From Atopsyche davidsoni (lineage: Eukaryota > Arthropoda > Insecta > Trichoptera > Hydrobiosidae), in NCBI GenBank assembly GCA_022113835.1, contig JAILWY010000027.1:7132501-7196500 (forward strand): a DNA stretch of 64,000 bases. The letters are read 5' to 3'. The translations under genes were made by a program, and so were the position numbers. Positions 36,736-49,530 of the stretch are shown here, piece by piece; position 1 is the first letter of the stretch; every line of letters begins with the position of its first letter. The notes under the pieces are model-generated. The model saw only the letters and a program-made list of their open reading frames with translations. It had not been told where the DNA came from and did not search any database.

Positions 36736-38870
36736 CCTTGAAAAAAATAATAAGTACATTGAAATTAAAATTTACCCCAAGTAATGTAATATTTAAAATT
36801 CTTAAGGTCACTTGCGTTTCAAGATTTTTGTTTCGATTTAACTAATGTTTTTCATTATATGTTAACAAAATTATATTATTTTTGCAGTATATTTTATTGC
36901 GTTATTTAATTATAAATTGAACAGTGTAACGTAGAGAATATATTATATAGATTTAGGATTGATTTTGTTCCACTGAGCTATTTTGTTTTTTTTTTAAACT
37001 ATGAGTATCAATAAAATATTATTTTATTTAATCTTTATCAATGACACGAACATAGAAAATCCCTTTGTTATACGTGGATACTAAAAAATCTAGTGGCATG
37101 AAAATTTCAGCAAAAACTACACAAGTTAAAGTAAACAAGAAATATTAAAAAAATCTAATTAGAAAATAACGCTTTCATGGAAATATTGCCCAGCAGAAAA
37201 TGATAAAACAAAAATCCTTAAGCCGGTCCTTAATCCGAGCCTCGCATCGAACACCGTACTGGAGAGATAGCGCCGGTCGCGCTCACAAATTCTACCGCAA
37301 ACAAGTATCACTCTTCCCAGGCTTCCCTCGCGAAACTTATGCACGCGAACGGCAAACACATAATAAATACAGGGTGCACATCGAGTCTCAGTACACAAAA
37401 CTCCCATTAAAATTCATTTGCATCCCTCGATCTTGCAGCGAGAAAATAATTAACTCCGCTGTGTGTGCAAGCGAGCTTCGGAACACACTGTAGTCGCCTG
37501 TTTGGACGATTCGCGTGAATTATTGTATAGTTTTGTTAATGGCGCTATAAGTGCTGCGAAATGGCTTTTCATTTTTTTTCTTTGTTGTGAATGTAACAGG
37601 TACAGGCGCCGGGGTTGGCGAACCCTGCGAACTGATCGATAGGGCACAAGTAAGGCGGAGAATACTAGTGTAATTATGCGGTCATTTTAATGGTAAAGTT
37701 TTCGGTACGACAAACAATGGATGTTTAACTTTACGTAAAACCGGCTAACGCAGTGACGACACGAATTCTGTTCAAAAATATATTACAGATGATTGTTCTG
37801 CCATGTTTCAATTAAATACAAAAAAAATTGTTTTTATACTTAAAATTTAAATAAACATCACATATTTTATAAATTAAATTATTACGCGAATACAATAATT
37901 TATTTTTACATTATTTATAAAATAATCAAAAAACCTTTCCGTTGCTTTCTAATTTTTTATCAATGTTTTTTTTTTTCAGTGTTTTTGCCATTATTGAATG
38001 ATCTAAAAAGTAAAATTAAGATTTATCCAACAATTGATTTATACAATTTAAAAATACATATAAATAACTCGTAAAAAGCAGATTTTATTAGATATTTAAT
38101 TTAAATTTAATCAGCGTTTACATCAAAAAATAAAAAAAACAATTTAATAAAACATTAGATCCATTGTGTTCAGTTGAATTATTTTCCGTTCACTGTTACG
38201 AGACATAAAATCCAACCGAGCTAATTGCACTCTTTCGTACCGGGTAAGCGCTTATTGTTCGCACTCAAGTTCTTTATATGACCAATGCGTGCAAAAAATT
38301 AAACGCGGAAATATTCATCATCGGTATTCGAGTAAGTTAAGAAAAGCTTATACTTTAAAATGTAGATTTATGTGGCACTATATAGATCAATAAATTAATT
38401 AATGCGATTGAATTTTATAAGCGGTCTACACGACCGATGCGCAAGAGAGTGATATTTTCTTTTGCACTATTTTTTATAAAAAAGGAAAACAGTAGAGATA
38501 TATTAATACATTACATTAATAGTTATGGAAGTAAATTTAACGATATTGTTTTTTTGCTGTATTGTACTATATATGTTATTTTTAAAAACATTTATTTGAT
38601 TTGCAAATATATTGATAACCCGTTGAAAGATTGTATTGAAAAAATTTATGCAACATTTTTAAATGTCCATTTAGTCGAAGCATTGAAAACATAATAAAAT
38701 TTTCATTTCATCACTACATTGAATATTCCCGAATAATTTACACGACGTATTCATCGATCATGAAATTTCAATACCACAAATTTAGTACGCAGTGTCCGGC
38801 TCCAATTAATAACTAATCGAAACCGAGAACAATCAATACAGTTTTATAATAGACTTTGAAATGAGTATTT
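36736..38870. other. AT-rich intron with one GC-richer segment
   Basis: 37220-37680 is GC-richer (AGATAGCGCCGGTCGCGC, TACAGGCGCCGGGG). Overlapping short frames on both strands there are not convincing. The remainder is AT-rich. Confidence 0.5.
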
Positions 38871-39090
38871 GTTAATTAGAAGGCGCAGTCCTCGCGGGCC
38901 GCAGTAGTCCATGCACTGCATTCCGTGATACGTCCACAGTTCCTATTTGTGACCCGAATACTAGCAATTATCTTCCGATTCGTGGTCAGTGGTGCCTGAC
39001 CGGTGGGGCGGAGGGGCCGCGTGCGTCACGCACCGCGGGGCGCCGCGAGAAGCGCTGCACGACTAAACGTTTTAATGCCGCGCAGTACTT
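38871..39090. promoter_or_regulatory. Compact intronic GC island
   Basis: Contains GGGGCCGCGTGCGTCACGCA, a short inverted repeat GTGCG-TCA-CGCAC with a CRE-like TGCGTCA. Edges with AT-rich DNA are sharp. Candidate regulatory element. Confidence 0.3.
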
Positions 39091-40330
39091 ACAGCACCAT
39101 ACGCTGCCCAATTATAACTTATTTGAATAAAAACCGAAAATCTCTTAGAAATAATATATTAACGGAATATTATCAATAAGTGAAAAACAAATTTAAAAAA
39201 AATATATTGTTAAGAATTCTTCAAACAATAATAAATAATTTCTACATTTTTTACATAATCTACCTAAATCAAAGTTAATGACAAATTTACATCAATTTAA
39301 ATTTTGAAGATGTCATTATTAGTTATAAAAACAAGTCTTGATTTTTATTATAATATCCTGATTCTTGGTAAATAAATCTGCAGTTAGAGTATAAAGTTTT
39401 ATTTTCACGATATAGTGTTTTGATAATTTTAAATAAAAACATATTAATTTATATATTGAAAGTACCCTGTTTTATAAAAAAAACTGTATATTAAATAAAT
39501 ATTTCTTATTAAATTTGGAAATGTAAAAAAATTGTAGCCTTACAATCGAAAGAATTAGTAAAAGTTACATGTAAAGTGTGTCTTACATCAAGTTATTTTA
39601 ATATGGCAGAGTAGGTAGGTAGGGAGCCACATTAAACGCTTCACAGTTATCTCGGATAATAGCTGACGCGTATTTTCGGGCGTTTTTCTGAGATCGTAAT
39701 GTAATCGTTAAATTGTTTTAATTTAAATTATTTAACGCGTATGTGAGCAAAGATCATCTGATGAATGCGCAATCAGATTTTCACCATTAATTCTTTATGG
39801 CAACAATGCAACACTAGTTTTATTTTTAAATGCCTGTATACCTTTAGTCAAAGAAATACAGGCATTTAGTGGTCATTTATTATTTTAGTGGTTCAACAAC
39901 AGTTAACAAATTTAATTTTGCATATTTTATTTTTGTAATTTTTTTCTTTTTTAATCGATCGACTCACGGTGAGAGTGCAGTACTTATACCGAACTACGTC
40001 ACAAAGTCTTTTCTAATATTTTGTCACGCAGTCTGTCCATCTTTACGATGCTTGATTTTTGATATATGTCTTCACTTCACTTATGAAAGTTATTCATACT
40101 GATTTATATTTTTATTATTCATTCAATCATACATGCATGCCAAAAAATAACACAGGTATTTATATTTAATAAAAATAAGAAATTTAATCTTGTTCAACTA
40201 TTAAAAAAATAACGTTTTGACTATTATTAAAAATAATTAAATATTTTTTATCCACTACAAAATGCCTCCAATTATAATGCTTCGTTTTCAATTAAATTTG
40301 AGTCTTGTGTGTAATTAGATTTTTTTGAAA
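39091..40330. other. AT-rich intron
   Basis: Contains a hairpin with 12-bp arms (39828-39839 with 39856-39867: AAATGCCTGTAT / ATACAGGCATTT, 16-nt loop) and a GTAGGTAGGTAGGG run near 39612. No gene. Confidence 0.55.
39828..39867. repeat. Hairpin, 12-bp perfect arms and 16-nt loop
   Basis: AAATGCCTGTAT and ATACAGGCATTT are exact complements. The loop and arm lengths are too short for a standard microRNA precursor. Confidence 0.65.
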
Positions 40331-40376
40331 GGCGTGGCTAGGCGATCTCTCCGAGCGCTGATTGGCCGCCCCGCGG

Positions 40377-40410
40377 GTGTGCGCGTGCACGTACACGCGC
40401 ACACGCACAC
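40377..40410. repeat. 34-bp alternating purine-pyrimidine tract with an inverted repeat
   Basis: GTGTGCGCGTG (40377-40387) pairs exactly with CACGCGCACAC (40394-40404) around CACGTA. Every base from 40377 to 40410 alternates purine-pyrimidine and most steps are GC/GT/CA, ideal for Z-DNA and for a cruciform. It lies in a GC island (40330-40440) that also has CCGAGCGCTGATTGG. Confidence 0.85.
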
Positions 40411-40440
40411 CGCCGCACTTCTCGCCTGCGCCGTGGGTGG

Positions 40441-42110
40441 AAACACGATTTTTTTAACCGTTTCATTATTTTTGAAATTTTAAAATCTATAATTTTTTTT
40501 AAGAAAAGAACTTTTATCAAATAGAGTCATAGTATCTAAATATTGTAACTGGTAGAGTAGAAATATAATATAGTAAAAAAAAACTTACTAAAATAAAAAA
40601 ATATATATATTTAAACATGAATTCACCATTTCAAATGAATTATTTGATTAAAAATAGGTTTATCATATTTTTGTTTTCTTTAATATCAAACTATTCAAGT
40701 GCTTCCTATGTAATAAGTAAAATAATGCAAATGCTAAAATTTATTTATATTCTGTTTTCTTGTTGTCTCTCATGGTGGCGGTCAAATTGCTGTTTAAATA
40801 TTATTTAATACTAGTAATTATGCTAAAAAATCGTTGATCACATTTTGATGTTTTTTATTTATTTTATATAAATTTGTTTTTTTAAATAAAATCATTGGAA
40901 TAAATAAAAACAGCCAAAAATAAAATAATATAAACATATTGTTTGCTGTGCTGTGTTTTAAGTTAAAATTTCTAAGAATTAAATAGAATTACAAAAATGT
41001 TAAGAATTTCAGAAATTCCACTTTGCTTGTTTTTTAAACAAAAGTTTTTGGTTAGTTTTTGCCATTATTTGTGGCCACTTTTCTATTGGAGTCAATTATG
41101 AATGCATGTATATTGTTGGCCCAAGTATTGTTACTTCACATTCACAAAATTTTTTGGCAGTTAAGAATTACCCTGCAAAAACCAAATGACCCTGAGCTCT
41201 AAACTGTCCGCATTGTACTATGTTTTTACCCATTTTTTCAAAATACTGGAACTTAACGATAATTGTTTAAACGTCACAATACTTAAACCTTAAATTTTTA
41301 AGTACTACAAAACGAAATAATTATACTATTTATTACAGTTTTTATAGTAAAATTTTTAGTCAACACATTTAGTAAAAAAAAAAATATCTTCATATGATTT
41401 TTAATAATACATAATATTATCAAGCTGTTTTTCGAAATACTTTTTTTAAATATAAAGTGTTATACACTGTTTATGCAATTAATATCAATAAATGCATGCT
41501 AAGAAAGACTAATTTATCAGATACGCGCATTCTTCTGCGTGTTTTCAATAACTTGTTTTACGAATGTATAAATTGAACGCCGGTCAGATCCGATCCCAAG
41601 TCTTTACCGTTTATAAACGACTCGCCTGCTAATAGGTACTTATACTCGATCTTCGATCAGCTTTTATTTTTAAATGCAAATGATGGTTTTATAATTAAAT
41701 AATAATTGTGGGTTAATTTATGTGTGGATTAATATTGACTAAGATATTTAAACATTTATTTTATATACTTGTTAATAGATCTGCACTTAACGACACATAA
41801 AACACAGTGAATAAAGATACGGGATTAATACAAAAAGTGTTCCGTGATATTTATCAGCTGTTATAATTAGATAAATGTTTTTTTAACTTAATTAAGGATA
41901 AAAATATTTTAATAAAATGGATGTAATATTTGTAATATTTTTAAAAGTATTTCCTACACTAAAATATCAACTGTTGGTTTGCCTTAAATAACTAATACAA
42001 GTAAGCGCAGATAAACATCTACAAGACAATAAAAAGTCCGTAACATTTATTTTATAACCGGCGCTAACAGTTTCATTAAAACGATATAAAAATACCCGCA
42101 AACGGAATCA
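40441..42110. other. AT-rich intron, nothing recognised
   Basis: No gene. The segment 41040-41230 is less AT-rich but unassigned. Confidence 0.6.
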
Positions 42111-42510
42111 AACAACCCCTATATTTTTACAAGGTGTACTGGTCAGGGGGTGGTCTCTAATGGAGCCCCCTAGAGCACGTGAGCATCCCCCTACCCCCGA
42201 CGATTTATCAGTCCCACCCCCCGCAGATCCCCCGGTATATAACCTACATGCGGCCTTTCAATGAAAGCGCATGTTTTTTATTACAGTTGCACCGTGACAG
42301 TTTGAGAACTGCTGGATTATGCAAAAAGTTTTTTTTTAAAGAACGCTGAAAAGGCTACCATGTGATTGTTTATTTGTTGAAAAACATTTTTATGAAGAGA
42401 ACTTTGAGAATCTCTGGTTGAAATACAAGCTTTAATAATTTATATTTAGACGGGATCCATTGTTGTACTATCATTAGGTATTTTATGGCAGTTTAAGAAG
42501 CTCTGGTTTA
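42111..42510 (-). mobile_element. Possible hAT-type MITE remnants (three diverged terminal-like repeats)
   Basis: CAGTTTGAGAACTGCTGG (42298-42315), AACTTTGAGAATCTCTGG (42400-42417) and CAGTTTAAGAAGCTCTGG (42489-42506) are diverged copies of one 18-bp word. Its complement, CCAGAGNTTCTCAAACTG, resembles the terminal inverted repeats of animal hAT transposons (CAGNGGTTCTCAA...). All three point the same way, about 100 and 90 bp apart. A C-rich segment precedes them (42130-42240). No opposite-orientation end or 8-bp target duplication was found. Confidence 0.35.
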
Positions 42511-42949
42511 CGCAGTGTTTTATTTTAAAAAAGGGAAATAAAAGAATAATTGGGTATGCAAATTATATGTGATTTTTATTAAAATTTTTGAAATAAATTA
42601 ACTACTGTTTTAATGAATTAGAGGCTTTTATGCACCTATTTTACTTTATGTGAACATCAAGTGCCTTTTGAAACTATATATATTTTTAAATTTCAACAGC
42701 ATTTTTTTGACCTACTAGACTAGACGTCTGATTCGGTGCAACTAGTCTTTCGTAAAAGATTTTTATGAACTTATCATGCACATAATAGTCAGTGTAATTT
42801 TTTTCCTCATATCGACCTATAATTGGCGCGAAAAAAGTGGATTCAGAAATGAAAAAAAAAAATAGACAAGCCGAAGTGCCTTCTAGAAAAAAAGCATCCG
42901 ATGATATCATTATCACAAAAAAAACTATCTAAATAGGCATTTTTTGCGA

Positions 42950-43430
42950 AGCCAAATAAATTAACACGTTGTACCGACAGAGACGGCAATACAACACGTC
43001 CTCTCGAACCGTCCGATGCGTGTCCAAAGCGGGCGAGCGAGAGAAGAATACGCCGCGCCCGCGGGACGGACAAGGACGCAGCTACTGCCGGCCGGCATTG
43101 ACGTCGAAAAAAAATGGTTCAAAAAAACACTACATAGCAACGGAAAGGACACGCCATGATTAATTTGTTCTGTGGAGAACATAAATTTTAATTTATTATT
43201 TTTTTCCACATTAAGACGTTAGAGGAAGAATCAGTCTAGACCTGGAGCGCGGGACGCCGGCCCGCTGCGAGGGATTACTATTTTTTAATACAATTTCGTT
43301 GATTAAATGTCTGCTCGCGGAAAAACTCTCCTCTGCTTACGTTTTGGTGGCATTCGCCTTTATGCGACGTTGCCGCGTCTAGAGCTCAGAAATAAAACTG
43401 TTTTTATCTCGCGATTGACTTTTTTATGTT
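42950..43430. promoter_or_regulatory. Intronic GC island
   Basis: CpG-rich DNA with GCGGGCGAGCGAGAGAAG (GAGA-like) near 43030, CCGGCCGGCATTGACGTCG near 43089 and GACGCCGGCCCGC near 43253. Frames on both strands overlap and lack domains. Candidate regulatory element. Confidence 0.3.
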
Positions 43431-44470
43431 TGGCGTCATTTGCGGTCTCCAAAATGTTACATCACAAAGTACAATTGTACACAATGTAAATAGACAATCA
43501 TATTTAATACGTCTACGTAATATAAAGCGTGACGTGAAAATGAATCATTGAGAAATACTTCTGTGTTACCAAATAACTGTATTGATTGGAATAGGCATTA
43601 TGTACTCGAATATTCTAGTAAAATATCATGCTATATTTGATACAACAGGTTGAGAGTTTTATTTCAAACAAGCACCTGCATGTTGCACCTCCGTGTTGAT
43701 TAAAGTATAATTTTTGTTTACTATTGTTTTGGTTTTAAAAAATATATCTGAATTTGTTGTTTACAGCCAGATATTTTTTTCTAAATTGTTATTTTTATTC
43801 TTTTTAATTCTACTATAAATGTATTGGAAATGTATCGTTCTCATATAACTACATGTAAAATTACTAACAAAATACGTGTGTTGAAATTTGTAGGAAAATA
43901 TTAAAAATATATATTTGATCATAAGTCTTTGATGACTAATCTGGGATTATTAGTAATATAATGATGGCTTTGGAAAAGCTAAAGGTCGTGGTTTATTGGC
44001 TCTCTCAACTCATTTTGAGTATTAGTAAATGTTTTTTTTTGTGAAAGAATCTTGTTCTAATAATTTGGTTTGATATAAGTTTATCTTCATACCTTTATTT
44101 TAATATAATTTACTGACTATAAGCTTCTCACAGCAGTATTTATTAAAGTTCTATTTTACTGACAATCAATGTGTCAACAAAGAGAAAATATACGTCGTAA
44201 ATACATTAGTTGATGATATCAATTATATATAATTTTATTATAAATAATAACTTGTCAATAAAATAGTTTTACAATGAGGCTTAAAAAAGTTTTTAATATA
44301 GATATACAACGAATAAAAAATACTTTATAAAAAGTGGTTTGAAATGATTATTGCCAAAGTTTATTTGTGCTATAAAAGTGATACTTTATATATTTAAATA
44401 TAAAATTTAAAATATCAAATAACGGAAGGTTAATTTCATCCAATTCTTTTAAAATTAAAATAAAGATTTT
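43431..44470. other. AT-rich intron, nothing recognised
   Basis: No gene, repeat or motif cluster. Confidence 0.6.
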
Positions 44471-44850
44471 TTACAGAACAAACGGCCGTAGGTTGTGCGT
44501 ACGTAGGTGGTATCACCTAGTTATACGGATAAGTACTTAGGGACAAAGCCCCAAAAATTCGTACGCTTAATGGTGCAGAAAATATTTTTTTCATTCTGAT
44601 ACGAACTAAAATAGAACGGCCAACAGAAAAGACGATCATTATTTTTAATTTTTCGTAATGGAGATGGAAAATATAGTCGGTTCGCTTTCGTTTGGCGGCT
44701 AGAAGTCCCTTGTGGATTCACACAGAGGCCGATGGCGCGGGTAATCAGCCTAATTAAAAACAAGCCATGGGAGCCATTGGGATTCCGGCTCTACAGATCT
44801 AGTCGGCGCTCGCCTTTGACTCGCTTTTCACTGCCACTCGAGTGAGAACG
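44471..44850. promoter_or_regulatory. Intronic GC-richer island with a CTCF-like word
   Basis: GCCGATGGCGCGGG near 44728-44741 resembles the CTCF core (GATGGCGC). GGGAGCCATTGGG near 44768 has a GCCAT core. The minus-strand 80-codon frame is not convincing as a gene. Confidence 0.3.
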
Positions 44851-46135
44851 GCCAATATAAACGCAATTAATATTTACAGAAATTTAAATAATAACAAGTA
44901 AAAATAAATAAAATATCGTTTAATAAGCCTACCAAGTTTTTTGATGACATATTGAGAGCTCTTTGAGGTAAAAAGCTCATACTGCCTCAGTTCAAAACAT
45001 GATGTTTCTTAAACGCATGGTTAAATTTATAATAGAGTACAAAAAATAAAATATCGCTATAATAAAAGTATATTTTTAATTTTTGTAAGGAAATTAAATA
45101 TGCCTCTAACCTGGTTTTTTATTTTATAGATTTGTTATCTTTAAGCGAAAGAAGCAGGTAGATTACGGAATATTAGTTGGCATTTTAGGCATTTGAACTA
45201 AACTCGCATGGTAGGATTTATTCACAAGACTTTTAATTTAATATACATTCTTTTACACCAGTGAAAACAGCGATCATGGTTTTAAATTTAATCCAAAAGC
45301 TTGTGTATGCATTGCTTGCGTATAAAAATTATATAAAGCTAACTATTTTATACAACTTTTTTTAAAGGTAGTTGTTTTAATTACATTTCTTAAAAAACCA
45401 GTTGATATGCAAATAATAATAGTGTTGGTATTATAAATCATCTGGTAGCACATGTTACTATGAAAGTCAGTTTTTTTAAGCTATATTTTTTTATCGGTTT
45501 ACATAGCTAATATCTAAGCTATTTAACAGTAGATTTTATCACTTTATTTAAAACTTTTAATATTATGTATTACTCCAGTAATTTTTATTCCAGTATTGTG
45601 CAGTATATTACTCAGTTCATTTATTAAACAAATATTGGAGTTTTGAGTTAAAATTGTCAATTTAAACGTATTAGAGAGATAAGATCGGATATAATTTAAG
45701 TTTATAAAATAGTTACTCTTGCAAATGAAACATTCCTGTTTTTTTTTAAAGAAAATAACATATATTTAATGACAATAATTAATATGTGTGAAAAACAATA
45801 TAAATAAACAGATTTATTGAATGAAGTAAATCTAATTGAGGTTTTATTCGTATTCTTGATCAATATGCAATTTCATAAATGTGGTTATTATAAAATTAAA
45901 AAAAAAACAATATTTTAAGTGTAGATTTATTTTATCCGATAGTTATGATACTCAATAATCATATATTATTTTGTCACAGAGTCTAAGAATTAGTAAGACT
46001 TAAGAATGTTTTTAAGCCTTCATATTTCTAAGGTAGACTCGGCGCTTTGACTACTTCGACACCAATCTATAAAACATTTATTTTCTCTTCCTAGAAAATT
46101 TATTTCCATTGTTCGATTTTATTGGGATGCATATT
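44851..46135. other. AT-rich intron, nothing recognised
   Basis: No gene or repeat of note. Confidence 0.6.
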
Positions 46136-46390
46136 TTGGGAACTAACAAGCGAGCGTTCGCTCGAGCTCCGTGAGCATTATCTCGATGATTCGCTTGCAA
46201 GGTTCGTAATTTCGTTTCGATTCCCCTATCGCCGCCATCTTCAAGAATAGAATTTTGAGTGCCGTTAACTTTAATAAAAAGGTAAGCAAAACCGTTAGCA
46301 TTTTCAACACATAATACCGCAATAAAAAATATCTATCAGCATCATGCGACTTGATTGACTCGTTCCACACGCTGGATCCAGTTTAAATCA
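46136..46390. promoter_or_regulatory. Intronic island with a near-perfect YY1/Pho site
   Basis: CGCCGCCATCTTC (46230-46242) is the complement of GAAGATGGCGGCG, the classic YY1/Pho high-affinity core. It sits in a 250-bp GC-richer island. Pho anchors Polycomb complexes in insects; a PRE role is inferred. Confidence 0.4.
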
Positions 46391-47480
46391 TACCGTTGGT
46401 ATTTTTTAGTGAAATCAAAATGGGCGCACGTATGTATATTATAAGTTTCCATACTCAACATTATGTGTCTGTCCATGGTTGCTCACTCCGTATTTTTTTT
46501 CTTCGAATAGAAAGCAATAAATAGAATCTATGCCAGATTCTTATCTGATTGAATTTTAATGACGAAACACATATCATCGGCGGACCGGATAAAACTAAAA
46601 ATATACGTGGAATTATTAATTACATAGTGGTATCAGTGCACACTTTAATTTGTTACTTTACGTACTTAAGTGTTTACAAGGAAAAGCATTGTATTTATTA
46701 ATCGTTTTTATTCAACTAATTCAAGTTACAATTTTTTTTATTTTACCCTTTTGAATAATAATAATATGTAACTTTTAGCTGCTGACTTTGAGAACGAAAT
46801 CAATCATAGCCATATTTATACTCAAAACATAATCTTTGGTTTGTATTATAACTTAACAATAACTTTTTTATAGTTGTGTTTCAAAAATAAACTTTCTCTT
46901 TATCTACATCCTTTTTAATATTATTAAATTGCTCACTGCAAGAACTTGTACTGACGCATTGTGGTTTGCTATAAATATTAATATATATATGCATCTCAAG
47001 CCCTGTTAAACTAAAGTTTAAATTTACAAAAAATAAGTTATGTAATATGAACACTTACAATTTTCATAGGCCCCAGAGAATAAATATCTGGCGATGGCCG
47101 GCTATTGTAAATATTTAAGAAAAACATTATTGCTAGTTTTTTTTCTGAGCACTTTGCCTCGATATGATCTTCTATTCGTTTTGTTTAAGTTGCTTTGCAG
47201 CCTGGAGCGCGGCAAACAATAGAAAATTGCTTAAAAAACACATAAGAATAATTACACTGTTGACTCATATCGGGTGCGGCTATCGTTTATTTTTATACAG
47301 CACATCATTATAATTTTATTAAATAAATCCATTAAACTTTTAAAATATTGAATATTTCAAATACATAAATTTTTATGCACTGTCCGACCATAGGCCATAG
47401 ACAAGCAGACGGCTTAAACGCAGTAACTGAAAAATAACGTGAAATTATTTTGAAATGAACAAGTAGCGTAATAATTGAAT
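46391..47480. other. AT-rich intron, nothing recognised
   Basis: Only a minor patch near 47085-47105 (GGCGATGGCCGGC). Confidence 0.6.
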
Positions 47481-47693
47481 TTGGCGGCGTATAAAGTAAC
47501 AATTTCCGTTCATATACCTCGCGTACCTCTCCACGCGCCGCCAGCGAGCGCTTGCATTCTTCGCACGCGTTTGCAATTTATTTGCGTCAACGTTTTGTCA
47601 CACCACTGCCGCTTACATTTATGAAGTGTCAGGGACGGCCAAACTATATGGTATCAAAAATATTTTTAATTGTTTTAATTTTTTGTAATTATG

Positions 47694-47694
47694 T

Positions 47695-47764
<70 letters not shown>
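47694..47764. repeat. (TA)n microsatellite, about 70 bp with one interruption
   Basis: A TA dinucleotide run interrupted once near 47707. The island just before it (47480-47640, with CCACGCGCCGCCAGCGAGCG) is a separate GC-richer patch. Confidence 0.95.
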
Positions 47765-47766
<2 letters not shown>

Positions 47767-48960
47767 TGATTTGTTAATTTATATTAAAAGTTAAAATACA
47801 TTACCAGATTTTGAAAAGCTGATATTCCAACTGATCAATCTGTTAAATTTTATTTTTAATAATATTACTTTTAGTTTATTTGAGCATGTTTAATTAACAA
47901 TTTATTGACAAAATAATGGTTTAAAAAATCCATTAAATGTGTTCGATACCTGTATATTATTTTTAAACACTTTATTTTTATATGTATACATATTAAGTAT
48001 TAGATAGTATTACATACATATATTCAAAAAACTAGGTATGTATGTAGAATTATATTTACAAGTATCAAACTGTACGTAGGCAGATAATTGACTTCTTCAA
48101 TTTTTTATCATTTACATATTACAAACTAAGACTAGACATTATATAGCTTAGGTAAGATTGTACCTAATATTTAAATTAGACTTTAAATAATAATTACGCA
48201 GTACACGATCGCGGGTAAGTAAGAACAGCATCGAAGGATAAAAAACGTAATTTATTTAAATACGTAGGTACATGTCCGCTTATTATTTTGTATTGAATAC
48301 ACTGGTCGTGATTTTGAAGCCTAGGTAACTACACACACAGTTTTGGTACCGACAGCATCTCTAAAGCTAATTCTCTATAATTTTTGTGAAAGTATTGCGT
48401 ACGCATACGGGCGCTCGGGTACAGTACAAGCGCTCGGGAAGGTGCTCCACCGCGATCCGACGAATAAAATATCAGCTGTGCATGTGCTGAGTGAAGCACC
48501 CGTCCGTGCATGTGCACTGCTCGCAAAGTTACTGTAACAGCTGTTGCCAGGGCGCGCAGGGCGACCACGGTTCTGCATCTCTTTAAAATTAATAAAACTT
48601 CATTTTCGTATTTGAAATGTCAATACGTATATAAAACAAATGTTCTCATAAATCAAAAAAAATATATTTACGTTATTGCTGTATTCGGATTTAAAAACGT
48701 TGATCTACCTTTAGTAAAAAAAAAGTTAATTTTGCAAAAAACCAATGAAAAGTCTTTTCGCAACACCGGTGGGATGTGAGAATTGAGTACCCAAACTATT
48801 TTATAAAAAAAATAATCATTGGTAAAATATATAAAATGCACTCAAATAGCTTTATAATAGTATTTTTGGAATAGTAAATATTAATTATTTTATGCTCTTA
48901 AAAATAAATATATTAAATAAGTGGAAAATGTATGTAATATCTTTAAGCAGTGAGGGATTA
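47765..48960. other. AT-rich intron with a GC-richer patch
   Basis: 48395-48580 is GC-richer, with a direct repeat GCGCTCGGG near 48411 and 48430. Overlapping frames on three phases there are artefacts of composition. Confidence 0.5.
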
Positions 48961-49530
48961 TAGATAGTGATTTCAATATTCGTGTAAGCCGCGCTCTCAG
49001 GCAGCGCTATCGATCCTGTCTTACCCTCCACTTACCACTAACCCTCTGTACCGAGCGTGGCCTGAAGCCTGAAGGCTCTGCGTACAATCATACGGCCTTA
49101 TTCACGTCGGTGGCGCCAAGAGTGGCGTGCGATTTACGATTCAGGCCTCATAGGTGAATTTCAATTGTCTCGTCCGCAGCGCGTCGAATCCTGCCGCGCC
49201 GTCGACTTAGCATTCAACGCGATATTTCGAGACCAATTCGCGCTAACCACGTGAGCCCAATTAATTCCCGTAAAGTGAGAATGTTCGAGATGTCAGGATA
49301 ATATTAATGCTTTATTGTCAAACGTCGTCGACCCGCTGCTAGACGAAAGTCTCCATGGGACCGATCCGGAGTGTTATTATCTTGAAGGCCGTCGTCTCAT
49401 GAGACGCGCGACATGATTTATGAAACTCGGTCTCTTCCGGCTGCGATGATAGCACTCCATGGCATACCGACCCACCTCTATCTTTAGAATCTAGACGCTC
49501 GTAGCTGCGTTTTCACAAATTTGCATATTA
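48961..49530. promoter_or_regulatory. Large intronic GC island with an Exd-Hox-type site
   Basis: About 550 bp of GC-rich DNA. TGATTTAT at 49414-49421 follows GACGCGCGACA. Other words: GGCCTGAAGCCTGAAGGC (short inverted repeat) and CCAATTAATTCCCG (TAATTA homeodomain core) near 49258. No coding potential. Candidate enhancer. Confidence 0.4.
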
